A stretch of 64,000 nt of DNA from Candidatus Nitrososphaera evergladensis SR1 (GTDB lineage Archaea > Thermoproteota > Nitrososphaeria > Nitrososphaerales > Nitrososphaeraceae): NCBI RefSeq assembly GCF_000730285.1, contig NZ_CP007174.1, forward strand, positions 1,054,001 to 1,118,000, given 5' to 3'. The notes beneath the pieces are model-generated. The model saw only the letters and a program-made list of their open reading frames with translations. It ran no database searches and was not told where the DNA came from. How positions within the stretch are numbered: position 1 is the first letter of the stretch; every line of letters starts with the position of its first letter. Both the position numbers and the translations under genes were made by a program. This document shows, one piece after another, positions 33,020-41,567 of the stretch.

Positions 33020-34591
33020 ATGATGATAGAACTCGCAACGTTGGATATCAAACTTGTCAAGGCCCACATGAACCTGCCGGTACCTGCACTGGTGGAAATG
33101 ATACTTCAATCCAAGGAAGGGGTGCTCTCGTCTACGGGCGCGCTCTCTGTCAGGACAGGCAAATTCACGGGCCGGTCGCCGGACGACAAGTTCCTGGTCG
33201 ACGACGACGTCACGCACGGCACGGTCGACTGGGGCAAGGTCAACCGCCCGATATCTGAGGAGAACTTTGACAAGATCTACCGCAGGATGAAAAAGCACAT
33301 CGAGGACAAGGAGCTGTTCGTGTTTGACGGCTACGTCGGGGCCGACCCCGAAAACCGCCTGCCAATCCGAGTCATAAACAACCGCGCGTGGCACAACCTT
33401 TTTGCCCGCCAGATCTTCATCCGGCCAGACAACTCTGGCGAGCTGGACGGCTTTAAGCCCGAGTTTACCCTCATTTCCGCAGACGACTTTGCCGCCAACC
33501 CTGCAAGCGAGGGCACAAGGACAGAGACGTTCATCATAGTCAACTTCAAGCGCAAAATAGTCCTCATCGGCTCGACCTCGTACGCAGGCGAGATCAAAAA
33601 AGCCATGTTCTCGATAATGAACTTCCTTTTGCCGAGGAAGGGCATCTTTCCGATGCACTGCTCTGCCAACGTGGGCAAGGGAGGCGACGTCGCCCTGTTC
33701 TTTGGGCTTTCTGGAACAGGCAAGACGACGCTTTCTGCCGACCCAGAGCGCAGGCTCGTGGGCGACGACGAGCACGGCTGGTCGGACAACGGCGTCTTTA
33801 ATTTCGAGGGCGGCTGCTACGCCAAGTGCATCAACCTGAAAAAAGAGCACGAACCCCAGATCTGGAATGCGATCAAGTTCGGCTCGCTGATGGAAAACGT
33901 CGTAATCACGGACGGCGCAAGGGAGCCGGACTTTGCCGACGGCAGCCTGACAGAGAACACGCGCGTGGTCTACCCACTTGACTTTATCGATGGCGCAATC
34001 ATCCCAAGCGTAGCCGGCCACCCAAAGGTCATCATATTTCTGACAGCGGACGCGTTTGGCGTCATGCCGCCGATTGCGAAACTGACAAAGGAAGGGGCAA
34101 TGTACCATTTCATGTCCGGCTACACGAGCAAGCTTGCCGGGACAGAGCGCGGAATCACCGAGCCAAAGGAAACGTTCTCGCAGTGCTTTGGCGGGCCGTT
34201 CATGCCACTGCATGCCCAGCAGTACGCCAAACTTCTTGGCAAAAAGATGGACGAGCACGGAACACGTGTCTACCTGATAAACACGGGGTGGACGGGCGGA
34301 CCCTACGGCATCGGCAAGCGCATGAACCTTTCGTACACGCGTGCGATGGTGACCGCCGCGCTTTCAGGGGATATTGAAAAGTCGCCGGTAAAGCACCACG
34401 ACATTTTCAACCTCGACATGCCGACATCGTGCCCCGGAGTGCCACCAGAGGTCCTTGACCCGCGCAACACGTGGCACGACAAGGACAAGTACGACGCCGC
34501 GGCAAAGAGGCTGGCAGCACTGTTTGCCAAGAACTTTGAGAAATTCGGCAGCGTGTCAAAAGAGATAGCAAGCGCCGGCCCAAGGCCCTAA
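33020..34591 (+). CDS. pckA: phosphoenolpyruvate carboxykinase (ATP)
   Basis: 523 aa. Converts oxaloacetate to PEP for gluconeogenesis. Substrate arginine in GRSPDDKF (about 52), metal/phosphate-binding [20 protein letters not shown] with P-loop [11 protein letters not shown] (about 234), kinase-2 [13 protein letters not shown] and the adenine-site region [17 protein letters not shown]. These are ATP-type features. Start ATG 33020 (double Met) chosen; the frame upstream to 32939 lacks family similarity and contains promoter sequence. Confidence 0.95.
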   Translation: MMIELATLDIKLVKAHMNLPVPALVEMILQSKEGVLSSTGALSVRTGKFTGRSPDDKFLVDDDVTHGTVDWGKVNRPISEENFDKIYRRMKKHIEDKELFVFDGYVGADPENRLPIRVINNRAWHNLFARQIFIRPDNSGELDGFKPEFTLISADDFAANPASEGTRTETFIIVNFKRKIVLIGSTSYAGEIKKAMFSIMNFLLPRKGIFPMHCSANVGKGGDVALFFGLSGTGKTTLSADPERRLVGDDEHGWSDNGVFNFEGGCYAKCINLKKEHEPQIWNAIKFGSLMENVVITDGAREPDFADGSLTENTRVVYPLDFIDGAIIPSVAGHPKVIIFLTADAFGVMPPIAKLTKEGAMYHFMSGYTSKLAGTERGITEPKETFSQCFGGPFMPLHAQQYAKLLGKKMDEHGTRVYLINTGWTGGPYGIGKRMNLSYTRAMVTAALSGDIEKSPVKHHDIFNLDMPTSCPGVPPEVLDPRNTWHDKDKYDAAAKRLAALFAKNFEKFGSVSKEIASAGPRP

Positions 34592-34758
34592 AACTTGCAG
34601 CCGCTCGTGGCATCTGTCTAGTAACTGGCACACACGTTTTGCGTACTGTGCGCATGTCAGAGATATAGCACCGGCTGAATACTCTGAAAAAAAACAAAGC
34701 CAGCTTATGCGCAAGCAGGGTATTACTCCCGGCTGGCCAAAATGGTAAGTGCAGGTTT

Positions 34759-35022
34759 GCTGAAAAGAAAGGTGGGCAAGTATATTATTATCTTGCCACG
34801 CTTGGCAAGGCGATTCATCAAAGCGTGTTAAAGATAGCGGGAGACGCGATTGACAACCAATGGAAACCCAAGGCAATCGATACGATGGAGATGCAAAAAG
34901 ACATTCCGATTGAAGAATGCAGAAAGCTGGTTGAAGAGCTGCTAGGCAGCCTGGAAATTAAACAAATCTTTTACGAGGAAATGTGGTGTATTCACCTCTG
35001 CCCTCAGTTCTATGTCGCCTGA
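34759..35022 (+). pseudogene. winged-helix regulator remnant (C-terminal half)
   Basis: In-frame translation AEKKGGQVYYYLATLGKAIH, QSVLKIAGDAIDNQWKPKAID and IEECRKLVEELLGSLEIKQIF reads like the wing and C-terminal helices of the thaumarchaeal winged-helix regulators that carry a 'Y-LT--GK-V' wing followed by 'W-LKAID'. The HTH part is missing and no ATG precedes the wing; GTG 34825 could start a 65 aa product. Either a decayed regulator or a truncated one. The rest of 34592-35250 holds no gene. Confidence 0.5.
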
Positions 35023-35250
35023 CTTGATCTAAGCAAAAGTCTTACCGGTCTGTCAGTTAATCCTGCTCTTGATTCCAAAAGAGGACTTTTAGTGATTGCA
35101 AATCTCTGCAACACACACATGTCCTACAATGCTCCGCTTTTAGAAACTGCTTAAATACTACTTGTCGTGCCTGCAATACTGTTTATGCCAGTTACTACTT
35201 TCAGCAACTAAATTAATCTCCTCCCGAAACTATCACCAGCGTGAGCGTAG

Positions 35251-36219
35251 TTGAGTGAGGAGGCAGACCAATATGAAAAGCTTGAACTGGAACAAGAAAA
35301 AACTACAGCAGCGGCGACGACGACAACAACTGCATGGGAAAAAAATGCAAAGCAACAGATTCTGCTGTTTTTGCACTATGTAAAAGCCCGGTCGAACGTT
35401 TACATTTTTGCCTTTGCGACTTTTGTATCATTTCTAATCGGCTCAAACGGCAACTACGATGCACTTGTCGGCCTGCGCGTGGCAGCAAGCTGCTACTTTT
35501 TAGCACTTGCCACATACATCTACAACGATGTAACTGACTTTGAGGTAGACAGGGTAAACAAAACCAACAGGCCATCAGTCACCGGAAACGCCTCGAGGAA
35601 GCAGCTCTCGGGTCTGGTTTTTGTCTTGTTCGGTTTGTCGCTGGCACTTGCAGCTTCTATAAACATTCAAACACTGCTCATTGCATTGTTGTGTGTAGCC
35701 CTGGGTGCAACATACTCGCATCCAAGGTTTAACTTGAAAGAAAGGTTTCCTCTAAAAACAGTAACTACTGCGGCAGGTGCAGCGCTTTCCTCGTTGTTGG
35801 GTGGAGCTGCTGCTACGCATATATCATTTCCAATAGTCTACGCAGCACTTTCGTTTTTCCTCTTCTTTTTTGTGCTTGGGCCGCTAGGAGATATTGGCGA
35901 CCTCAAAGGCGACAGGGCCGCTGGAAGGAGAACCTTTCCAATTGTACTGGGTACGAGAAAGACCTTGATTATCATGTTTTCCGTGCCTGTCATTCTGTTT
36001 CTGCTGATAATCACGCAACAATTCTACAAGGTGGCGACCTTTCAGAACGGTTCGTTTGGAGTGTACATGATAGTTGGCACCTGCCTTGTCGCCATGACAA
36101 TGATCGTCAAAATAAGTAAAAAGATAGAGGATGTCGGCTGGATCCGCGGCCGCGTAAGGCCTGTTATGAGGTTACTCCATGCACTGCTGCAGATCTCGAC
36201 ACTGTTTGCGTTCCTGTAA
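35251..36219 (+). CDS. UbiA-family prenyltransferase
   Basis: 322 aa, eight to nine membrane helices after a 40-residue hydrophilic N terminus with a Thr/Ala run. First Asp motif YNDVTDFEVDRVNKTNRPS (NDxxDxxxD, about 89), second DIGDLKGDRAAGRRTFP (about 211). UbiA enzymes add prenyl chains to quinones, hemes or, in archaea, to make digeranylgeranylglyceryl phosphate; which one is not decided. Start TTG, with TATA-like AAATTAATC at 35211-35219. Confidence 0.88.
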   Translation: MSEEADQYEKLELEQEKTTAAATTTTTAWEKNAKQQILLFLHYVKARSNVYIFAFATFVSFLIGSNGNYDALVGLRVAASCYFLALATYIYNDVTDFEVDRVNKTNRPSVTGNASRKQLSGLVFVLFGLSLALAASINIQTLLIALLCVALGATYSHPRFNLKERFPLKTVTTAAGAALSSLLGGAAATHISFPIVYAALSFFLFFFVLGPLGDIGDLKGDRAAGRRTFPIVLGTRKTLIIMFSVPVILFLLIITQQFYKVATFQNGSFGVYMIVGTCLVAMTMIVKISKKIEDVGWIRGRVRPVMRLLHALLQISTLFAFL

Positions 36220-36225
36220 AATCAA

Positions 36226-37194
36226 TCAACGTGGCAATAGATTACTAGATCTACTGCTTGCAACTGCACGGCAGCCGCCATCATCATGCATTGTAGTAGT
36301 AGAAGAGTAGTAGTCTTCTGAGGCGGCATCCCATATTTTCTGATAGAATTCCATCAGCCCTGTGCAGGCCTTCTTGTCCTTTATGAAAATGGCCCCCGTA
36401 AATTTGTCCGAATTACTCCTCCCTATCAGCTCGAAACCCGCATGTTTGCCATCTATGATTGCCATGCTGAACGGGACGTGCGCAATCCTTCTCTTGACGT
36501 TCCTTGGATACCACGGATTTCTTACCATATTTAGGCGCTCCAAAGAGTGCTCGTCTGTCAAATTCAGGTATTTTTTCTCCATTTCGACGAAGCTGTTGAC
36601 CATCTTTGCGTCGGCCAGTATTCTTACGTTTACGCCTGCTTTTGTCTTGTTGAGGATGCTGTTTATCAGCACTTCGTTGAGGAATCTGGTGGCAAAGACT
36701 ATCTCTTGCTTTGCAAATTCTATGGTTTCAGCTAGCTTGGATGCAGCCTCTTCATAAGTCCAGACGAGATCAATTTTTGATGATGATGATAATGATTCTT
36801 GGACATCAAGACCGCCTATATTCTTGGCAAATTCCGAGATGTCCTCTTCAGAAAATTCTCCTGCGCGTTTTAGCGTGTCTATCATCCGGAATTGTTTGGT
36901 TAGCCTGATATTCTCTACAAGTCCTGAAATATGCCTTTGATGAATCACGTTTCCAAGCGTGGTGTAAACATACGTATCTCCGTGTTTTTCAACAAGACCT
37001 GCGTCCTTTAGCTGATTAAGCCTTGTATAGTACTGCTTCTTTGAAAGCCCAATGCTAGATGCTGTGCGCAGTTCGGACCTCAAGCCGTCCTTGACAAGCA
37101 GGAAAAGAGCCAGCGTGTCTCTTCTTGACAGGACAGCAAACAAATTTGCAGCACTTTTCACCGATTCAGGTCCTAATGGTGTGTCAGTTGCCAT
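36226..37194 (-). CDS. TrmB-like winged-helix regulator with PLD-like C-terminal domain
   Basis: 322 aa from MATDTPLGPESVK. N-terminal winged helix (residues 15-90: LFAVLSRRDTLALFLLVKDG; GLSKKQYYTRLNQLKDAGLV; YVYTTLGNVIHQ), then a helical linker with four Ser, and a C-terminal phospholipase-D-like module (KQEIVFATRFLNEVLINSIL; GVNVRILADAKM; SMAIIDGKHAGFELIGRS). The usual HxK of active PLD is absent, so it probably binds a ligand, as in TrmB/FmdE-linked archaeal regulators. Convergent with the UbiA gene. Confidence 0.8.
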   Translation of the reverse strand: MATDTPLGPESVKSAANLFAVLSRRDTLALFLLVKDGLRSELRTASSIGLSKKQYYTRLNQLKDAGLVEKHGDTYVYTTLGNVIHQRHISGLVENIRLTKQFRMIDTLKRAGEFSEEDISEFAKNIGGLDVQESLSSSSKIDLVWTYEEAASKLAETIEFAKQEIVFATRFLNEVLINSILNKTKAGVNVRILADAKMVNSFVEMEKKYLNLTDEHSLERLNMVRNPWYPRNVKRRIAHVPFSMAIIDGKHAGFELIGRSNSDKFTGAIFIKDKKACTGLMEFYQKIWDAASEDYYSSTTTMHDDGGCRAVASSRSSNLLPR

Positions 37195-37383
37195 TATATG
37201 ATATGTGCCTATGAGCAACCTTATAATTATTTCTATGTCATGTCAACAGACAACATGTAAATTTTGTAAATTTTATCATATGGACTTCTAAAACAAGCTA
37301 CGTGTGTATGTATAAGGCATCTGAAAAGTGGACAGCGGTAGCAAAACACCAGATGGCCTTCGCAAAAGGGACGCACAAAAGAA

Positions 37384-37400
37384 TCTCTCTCTCTCTCTCT
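37384..37400. repeat. CT dinucleotide tract
   Basis: About eight CT units followed by T-rich sequence, just 3' of tRNA-Gln on its strand (a purine-rich GA run there). 37195-37427 otherwise contains AT-rich promoter sequence of the 36226 gene and no gene. Confidence 0.5.
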
Positions 37401-37427
37401 GCTACCTTTTTTGTGGATAAAGGAAAA

Positions 37428-37547
37428 TGGTAGCCCGGAGCAGATTCGAACTGCTGTCTCCAGGTTTCTTTTCCCTTCATGAGATCCAGAGCCTGGAATC
37501 CCTAGCCCTACCTAATATCTGGAGATTGGCCACTAGACGACCGGGCT
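37428..37547 (-). tRNA. tRNA-Gln (anticodon CTG) with two introns
   Basis: Acceptor AGCCCGG/CCGGGCT, discriminator A and encoded CCA; T-arm AGCAG-TTCGAAT-CTGCT; anticodon stem CCAGG/CCTGG with loop CTCTGGA. The primary sequence is 120 bases but the mature form should be 76. A 20-base intron (37466-37485) sits at the canonical 37/38 position, and a 24-base intron (37502-37525) interrupts the D-loop after GGCCAA. Removing both gives GGCCAAGGATTCCAGG, the same length as ordinary archaeal tRNA-Gln. A GGCC/GGCT helix with AAT and AGG bulges supports a relaxed bulge-helix-bulge at the second intron. Confidence 0.88.
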
Positions 37548-37582
37548 GACCAACAAAACGGCTACTTGTCCGCTATTTGACT

Positions 37583-37942
37583 CTAACGTTTTGTGTTGAC
37601 TTCGCGTATTACCTGACCGTACTCCAGCTGCGCCTTTTTGCGCATGTACGGGATCAGGCGGTAGTGGATTGAATAGATGTTCTTGTTTCTGGCAATGATG
37701 CCCTTTATCAGGAGCGAAACAAAGCCACCTGCGACCCTCGACGGCGGCACGCCTGTAGCCCTGCAAAACTCGTTTCTCTTTGCGTGGTATTCTTTCAGGG
37801 TAAAGTACGAGCGGTTGATGTCAAGAATAAGCGGCCAGACGACGTTTTCCCACACCATCCTGCGGTTCTCTGTGGAAGACGCATGCTTGCCCTTGTCCTC
37901 GCTTTTCTCTGCAAATTTCTCTTGTTGGGGGCTTTTCAGCAT
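37583..37942 (-). CDS. hypothetical protein, possibly winged-helix
   Basis: 119 aa. A charged N terminus (residues 1-27), then VWPLILDINRSYFTLKEYHA, FCRATGVPPSRVAGGFVSLL and KGIIARNKNIYSIHYRLIPY, a helix-helix-helix-strand order suggesting a winged helix without a clear family match. Core-like codon use. Faces the YkgJ-type gene divergently. Confidence 0.6.
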   Translation of the reverse strand: MLKSPQQEKFAEKSEDKGKHASSTENRRMVWENVVWPLILDINRSYFTLKEYHAKRNEFCRATGVPPSRVAGGFVSLLIKGIIARNKNIYSIHYRLIPYMRKKAQLEYGQVIREVNTKR

Positions 37943-37996
37943 CGTCTTGGGTACATTTAAACACAGCCGGGTTTATAATTTAAGATAATCGCAACT

Positions 37997-38716
37997 TTGC
38001 AGAGTGGTAATTCGGTTAAAGACTCGCTTGACATGCTTGTGAAAAAGTGGCCAGTGGACAAAAGGCTCTATGACATGCAAGTGGGAATGCGCGACGACAT
38101 TGTCGACAATCAGGTAAATGTGGGTGGCATTGTCTTTCACGTGCCTGCGCTCTCCCGGGACGGCCTGTATGTTTTGTGGAAGTGTCTGTGGCCTGACTGC
38201 CACAACTGCTGCGAAAGGCAGGGGCGGCTGCCGTTGACAAAAGACGACATTACAATAATTGCAAAAAAGCTCGGCTACGACTCGAAAGTAGAGTTTGTAC
38301 GAAGTGAGGCAAGGATATCAAGCTGGCAGGAGCAGGAAGCCTTTGGCAACGTCATTACGACGCTGAGCATGCTTTCGCTCAAGCGAAAAAAGGACGAGCG
38401 CGAGGAACAGGACGGCACTCCGTTGCGCTGCCGGTTCCTTGACGACAAGGGATACTGCGGGATACACCCTGAAAAGCCGGGCGTCTGCTGGCTCTACCCG
38501 TTTGCGTCTTGGCTTGAATCTGACAGGTTCGGCAAGCCGGTGGTGCACGCGACTTTCCAGTTCACCGGCGACTGCCCCGGGTTTTACCTTGAAAAATCGC
38601 TTGATAGCATCATGCCCGTGCTGCAAGAGTACGCGCCCAAGATATACAGCTACAACATGGCGGTGCAGAGGACTACGCGTGAAAATTACGGGTTTATCAA
38701 TTTCGTGAACGGATAA
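37997..38716 (+). CDS. YkgJ-family cysteine-cluster protein
   Basis: 239 aa from TTG (ATG 38030s would shorten by 11). Cys motifs CLWPDCHNCCERQG (about 64-77) and CRFLDDKGYCGIHPEKPGVC (about 148-167) form the CxxxCxxCC...C...C...C pattern of the zinc- or iron-sulfur-binding YkgJ/Fli B-like family (UPF0153). YkgJ-type proteins are small metal-binding proteins of uncertain role. It lies just upstream of the AT-rich foreign pair. Confidence 0.82.
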   Translation: MQSGNSVKDSLDMLVKKWPVDKRLYDMQVGMRDDIVDNQVNVGGIVFHVPALSRDGLYVLWKCLWPDCHNCCERQGRLPLTKDDITIIAKKLGYDSKVEFVRSEARISSWQEQEAFGNVITTLSMLSLKRKKDEREEQDGTPLRCRFLDDKGYCGIHPEKPGVCWLYPFASWLESDRFGKPVVHATFQFTGDCPGFYLEKSLDSIMPVLQEYAPKIYSYNMAVQRTTRENYGFINFVNG

Positions 38717-38786
38717 TATCTCACTAATAAGAATCCTAAAGTACCAGTAGTAATGCATCTTCGTTTGAAAAATAAGAGCAACTGAG

Positions 38787-40040
38787 ATGAAGAAAGAATT
38801 CTTAGTGGACTATCAAGCAAAAGAAATCGCGGAATATGAAAACTATCGAAAACAAATTGATTCTGGTATTGATGGTGTGGTATTTCCTAATACCCAAAGG
38901 TTTGCAAATGCGCGTTTGCCTTTAGTACGCGCAGAAACATCCTATGACTTGATCAAAGAGAAGATTTGGTCGCAAATACCATTTGCAGGTACACTGCTGA
39001 TTCCTTTGTTTAATGTTAGTAAAGAAAACCTCCTAGACATGAATGGCTTTGAAATTCAGGATATTCCAAAGTTAATTGATTTATCAAAGGAAACTGGACG
39101 AGTGCAATTTGTTCTAAATATGACGCCTATAGAATACGAGGGTTTAGATCATCTAGATCCAATTCTTGAAGAATTGAAACCTCCTATGCTACAACCAATT
39201 CCTCTGGATAAGTTTGCTAGTCGCAAAACATGGGATACTTGGCATGATGAGTTTGATGAACTTGCAAGTAGATCTTATCTGAAATTTATGTATCAACGAA
39301 TTACTTCGAATGGAGAAAGTCGCGCTTACTACTCTGCGTTGATGAATAATCATGCCTTTACGTATGGGAAACTGAAGATGTTGAAAATGGATGATGTTGT
39401 AGCCATGATCTCTGATACAATGATAAGTGATCCTGATATGGCAAGTAGGCTATTCTTTGCGTATAGCCTTCTTACTGGACCACAATTTGAAGCCTTACCT
39501 GCAAATTATAATCTTGCCTTTCTGAAAGCGCAGTTGTTAGGTGCCCAAGATAACAAGTCTCCCAAATATCCTGTAGAAATTGGATCATTCCTTATGGAGA
39601 AGATGACATTAAATCCTTCTTCATACTATGGATGTGTGAGTGTAATAGAACGGTATAAACAAAATGATCTTTACAAGGTCTTAGAGTCTGTTGATAAGGC
39701 TATCCGTGACCGGGAGCAAACTAAGACTCTTTCTGACATAAACGAACTTGGTATAGTTATGGACAATGTCTGGAAAGATGCAGAGAAGATAAAGAGAACC
39801 GATGAAATAACTAAAGCTGGAATAAGTATCGGAGTTGCAGCGATAGGAAGTTTTGCAACATCCTTGCTTGGTGCAGGAGTAGGTATAACAGAAGGTGCAT
39901 TAGCTGGGATGGGATTCAATGTTGCAGATAGGCTGTTAGAAAAATTCGATTCCTCTCTTAGTAATAAATTGCTTAAATGGTTGAACAAAGATTATATGAT
40001 TAATATCTACAACTTTCAAAAACGACTTCCTGCTAATTGA
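38787..40040 (+). CDS. unrecognised 417 aa protein, AT-rich, probably acquired
   Basis: Not recognised. The N-terminal 150 residues look alpha/beta (GIDGVVFPNTQRFANARLPL; FAGTLLIPLFNVSKENLLD; RVQFVLNMTPIEYEGLDHLD). The middle (150-330) is helical. Residues 345-385 are Gly/Ala-rich and hydrophobic (GISIGVAAIGSFATSLLGAG), resembling a membrane-inserting segment. Base composition is markedly AT-richer than the core genes on both sides and codons end in A/T. Together with the endonuclease after it, this suggests horizontal transfer. A role in defence or toxicity is only a guess from the hydrophobic segment and context. Confidence 0.8.
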   Translation: MKKEFLVDYQAKEIAEYENYRKQIDSGIDGVVFPNTQRFANARLPLVRAETSYDLIKEKIWSQIPFAGTLLIPLFNVSKENLLDMNGFEIQDIPKLIDLSKETGRVQFVLNMTPIEYEGLDHLDPILEELKPPMLQPIPLDKFASRKTWDTWHDEFDELASRSYLKFMYQRITSNGESRAYYSALMNNHAFTYGKLKMLKMDDVVAMISDTMISDPDMASRLFFAYSLLTGPQFEALPANYNLAFLKAQLLGAQDNKSPKYPVEIGSFLMEKMTLNPSSYYGCVSVIERYKQNDLYKVLESVDKAIRDREQTKTLSDINELGIVMDNVWKDAEKIKRTDEITKAGISIGVAAIGSFATSLLGAGVGITEGALAGMGFNVADRLLEKFDSSLSNKLLKWLNKDYMINIYNFQKRLPAN

Positions 40041-40067
40041 TAAAATCGGTGCAGCATATAGTAATGT

Positions 40068-40076
40068 TCTATAATG
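40068..40076 (+). promoter_or_regulatory. TATA-like element before the LAGLIDADG gene
   Basis: TTCTATAATG lies about 22 bases before the TTG at 40094; the ATG at 40087 opens only a seven-codon frame, so the TTG is preferred. Confidence 0.35.
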
Positions 40077-40093
40077 TGAAGATCATATGAGAA

Positions 40094-40912
40094 TTGTACC
40101 TGTCTAGAATAAACCTGCATAAACGAATTCCAGCCTATGCTTTTCTTCAAGAAATGAAGTCAAAAAGCTTGTCTAGGCAATCTACGGTCCATCTTATAAA
40201 AGACAAATTCGATATCCCTCTCTCCACATGCTATCTGTGGTTTTCAGGCTCACAGTCGCCGCACGGTGCATTAGGCAAGCTGAAAACTAGGGAAAATTTG
40301 TTTTATGTGCTAGGCGTACTTTTGGGAGATGGCTATGCCTACAACTGGCAGAGCTCATACAAAGTCGGAATTCTAGTTAAAGACGAGTCCTTTGCAAAGA
40401 AATTCGCAGAACGACTATCAACATGCACTGGTGGAAAGGTAACAGCATACCCCTCTAGAAAGAGAAATCTGTGGTTTGTAAAAGTGGGAAATCATGAACT
40501 ATTTACTTTGTTCAAGGATTTCAAAAGCAATCTGAACCTAGTAAAAGACGAGACAATCTCGAAAGCACATGCATTGCAATTCATTGAAGGGTTCTTTGAC
40601 GCAGAGGGCTGCGTAAAAGTGGTAAAAGAGAAAGCTAGGAAGACACCGAAGATATGCTTGGACTTTACCAACACAAACTATGAAGTCTTGGAGGTCGTGC
40701 AGAAGTTGCTAAGAACTTCCCTCAACATAGAATCGGGATTCTCAGTCCAGCACGACAAGCGGCCGAACAGAAAACCTGTTTACCACTTGCGAATTTACAA
40801 AAAAGACTACATCCGAATATTCTTTGAAAACATGCAGACAATAAAATTGAATAAAGAAAAGGCGCTGCATCTGAAAAAATGGCTGCAGCGCGACGTGACG
40901 GTTAAGCTTTGA
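40094..40912 (+). CDS. free-standing LAGLIDADG endonuclease with N-terminal HTH
   Basis: 272 aa. An HTH-like start (SLSRQSTVHLIKDKFDIPLS, TCYLWFSGSQSPHG) is followed by two LAGLIDADG helices: VLGVLLGDGYAYN (about residue 75) and FIEGFFDAEGCVKVV (about 170), each with the acidic metal residue (D, E). The two-motif form acts as a monomeric homing endonuclease. It is not inside an intron or intein here. Its end overlaps the sodA 3' end by 11 bases. AT-richer than sodA. It could alternatively be a domesticated DNA- or RNA-cleaving regulator. Confidence 0.85.
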   Translation: MYLSRINLHKRIPAYAFLQEMKSKSLSRQSTVHLIKDKFDIPLSTCYLWFSGSQSPHGALGKLKTRENLFYVLGVLLGDGYAYNWQSSYKVGILVKDESFAKKFAERLSTCTGGKVTAYPSRKRNLWFVKVGNHELFTLFKDFKSNLNLVKDETISKAHALQFIEGFFDAEGCVKVVKEKARKTPKICLDFTNTNYEVLEVVQKLLRTSLNIESGFSVQHDKRPNRKPVYHLRIYKKDYIRIFFENMQTIKLNKEKALHLKKWLQRDVTVKL

Positions 40913-41525
40913 ACCTTTTCGCCACTTCGTCCCAGTTTACGACATTCCACCAAGCTGTCACGTAATCAGCGCGGCGGTTTTGGTACTTGAGATAGTAGCT
41001 ATGTTCCCATACGTCAAGCCCAAGCAGCGGTGTCATCTTCTCCGCCTTCCAGCGCGTCCACGGGCTTGTCTGGTTTGGCATCGTGATAAACTGCACGCCG
41101 CCAGATCCATTCTTTACTAGCCAGCCCCAGCCGCTTCCCTGCACCGCGACCGAGTCTGTCTGGAATTTCGTCTTGAAATCTGCAAAGCTGCCAAACGCCT
41201 TCTTTATCGCGTCCGCAAGCTCGCCTGATGGCTCGCCACCGCCGCCCTTTTTCATGTTGTTCCAGAACAGCGTGTGGTTGTTGTATCCTCCGCCGTGAAA
41301 GTTGACGGCGCCCCTTGCGCTTTCCGGCACGGTGTCAATGTTCTTCAGGATATCGACAACGTCCATGCTCTGGAACTTGGCGTCCAGGCTCCCAAGCGCC
41401 TTGTTCAGGCCGTCCGTGTACGCCTGGTGGTGCTTGGTGTGGTGTATTTGCATGGTGGTGGCATCAATGTGCGGCTCGAGCGCGTCGTACGCGTATGGTA
41501 ATTGTGGAAGAGTAAAGTTAGCCAT
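40902..41525 (-). CDS. sodA: superoxide dismutase (Fe/Mn type)
   Basis: 207 aa from MANFTLPQLPYAYDALEPHI. Metal ligands: His in HHTKHHQAY (about 26 and 30-31), second His in the FHGGGYNNHTLFW region (about 80), Asp and His in LDVWEHSYYLKY (about 165-170). Detoxifies superoxide produced in ammonia oxidation. The leaderless start is set by a TATA box 25 bases upstream; eight codons of frame before it are ignored. Confidence 0.95.
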   Translation of the reverse strand: MANFTLPQLPYAYDALEPHIDATTMQIHHTKHHQAYTDGLNKALGSLDAKFQSMDVVDILKNIDTVPESARGAVNFHGGGYNNHTLFWNNMKKGGGGEPSGELADAIKKAFGSFADFKTKFQTDSVAVQGSGWGWLVKNGSGGVQFITMPNQTSPWTRWKAEKMTPLLGLDVWEHSYYLKYQNRRADYVTAWWNVVNWDEVAKRFKA

Positions 41526-41545
41526 GCAGTGAGATAGCCGCCGGG

Positions 41546-41554
41546 GCATATATT
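41546..41554 (-). promoter_or_regulatory. TATA box of sodA
   Basis: ACAATATATGC on the minus strand, 21-29 bases before the ATG at 41525, consistent with leaderless transcription. Confidence 0.6.
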
Positions 41555-41567
41555 GTTTTAGCGATAC

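Noticed and set aside
32984-34258. Minus-strand frame of 424 codons
   Set aside because: Antisense of pckA, which has full family motifs on the plus strand.
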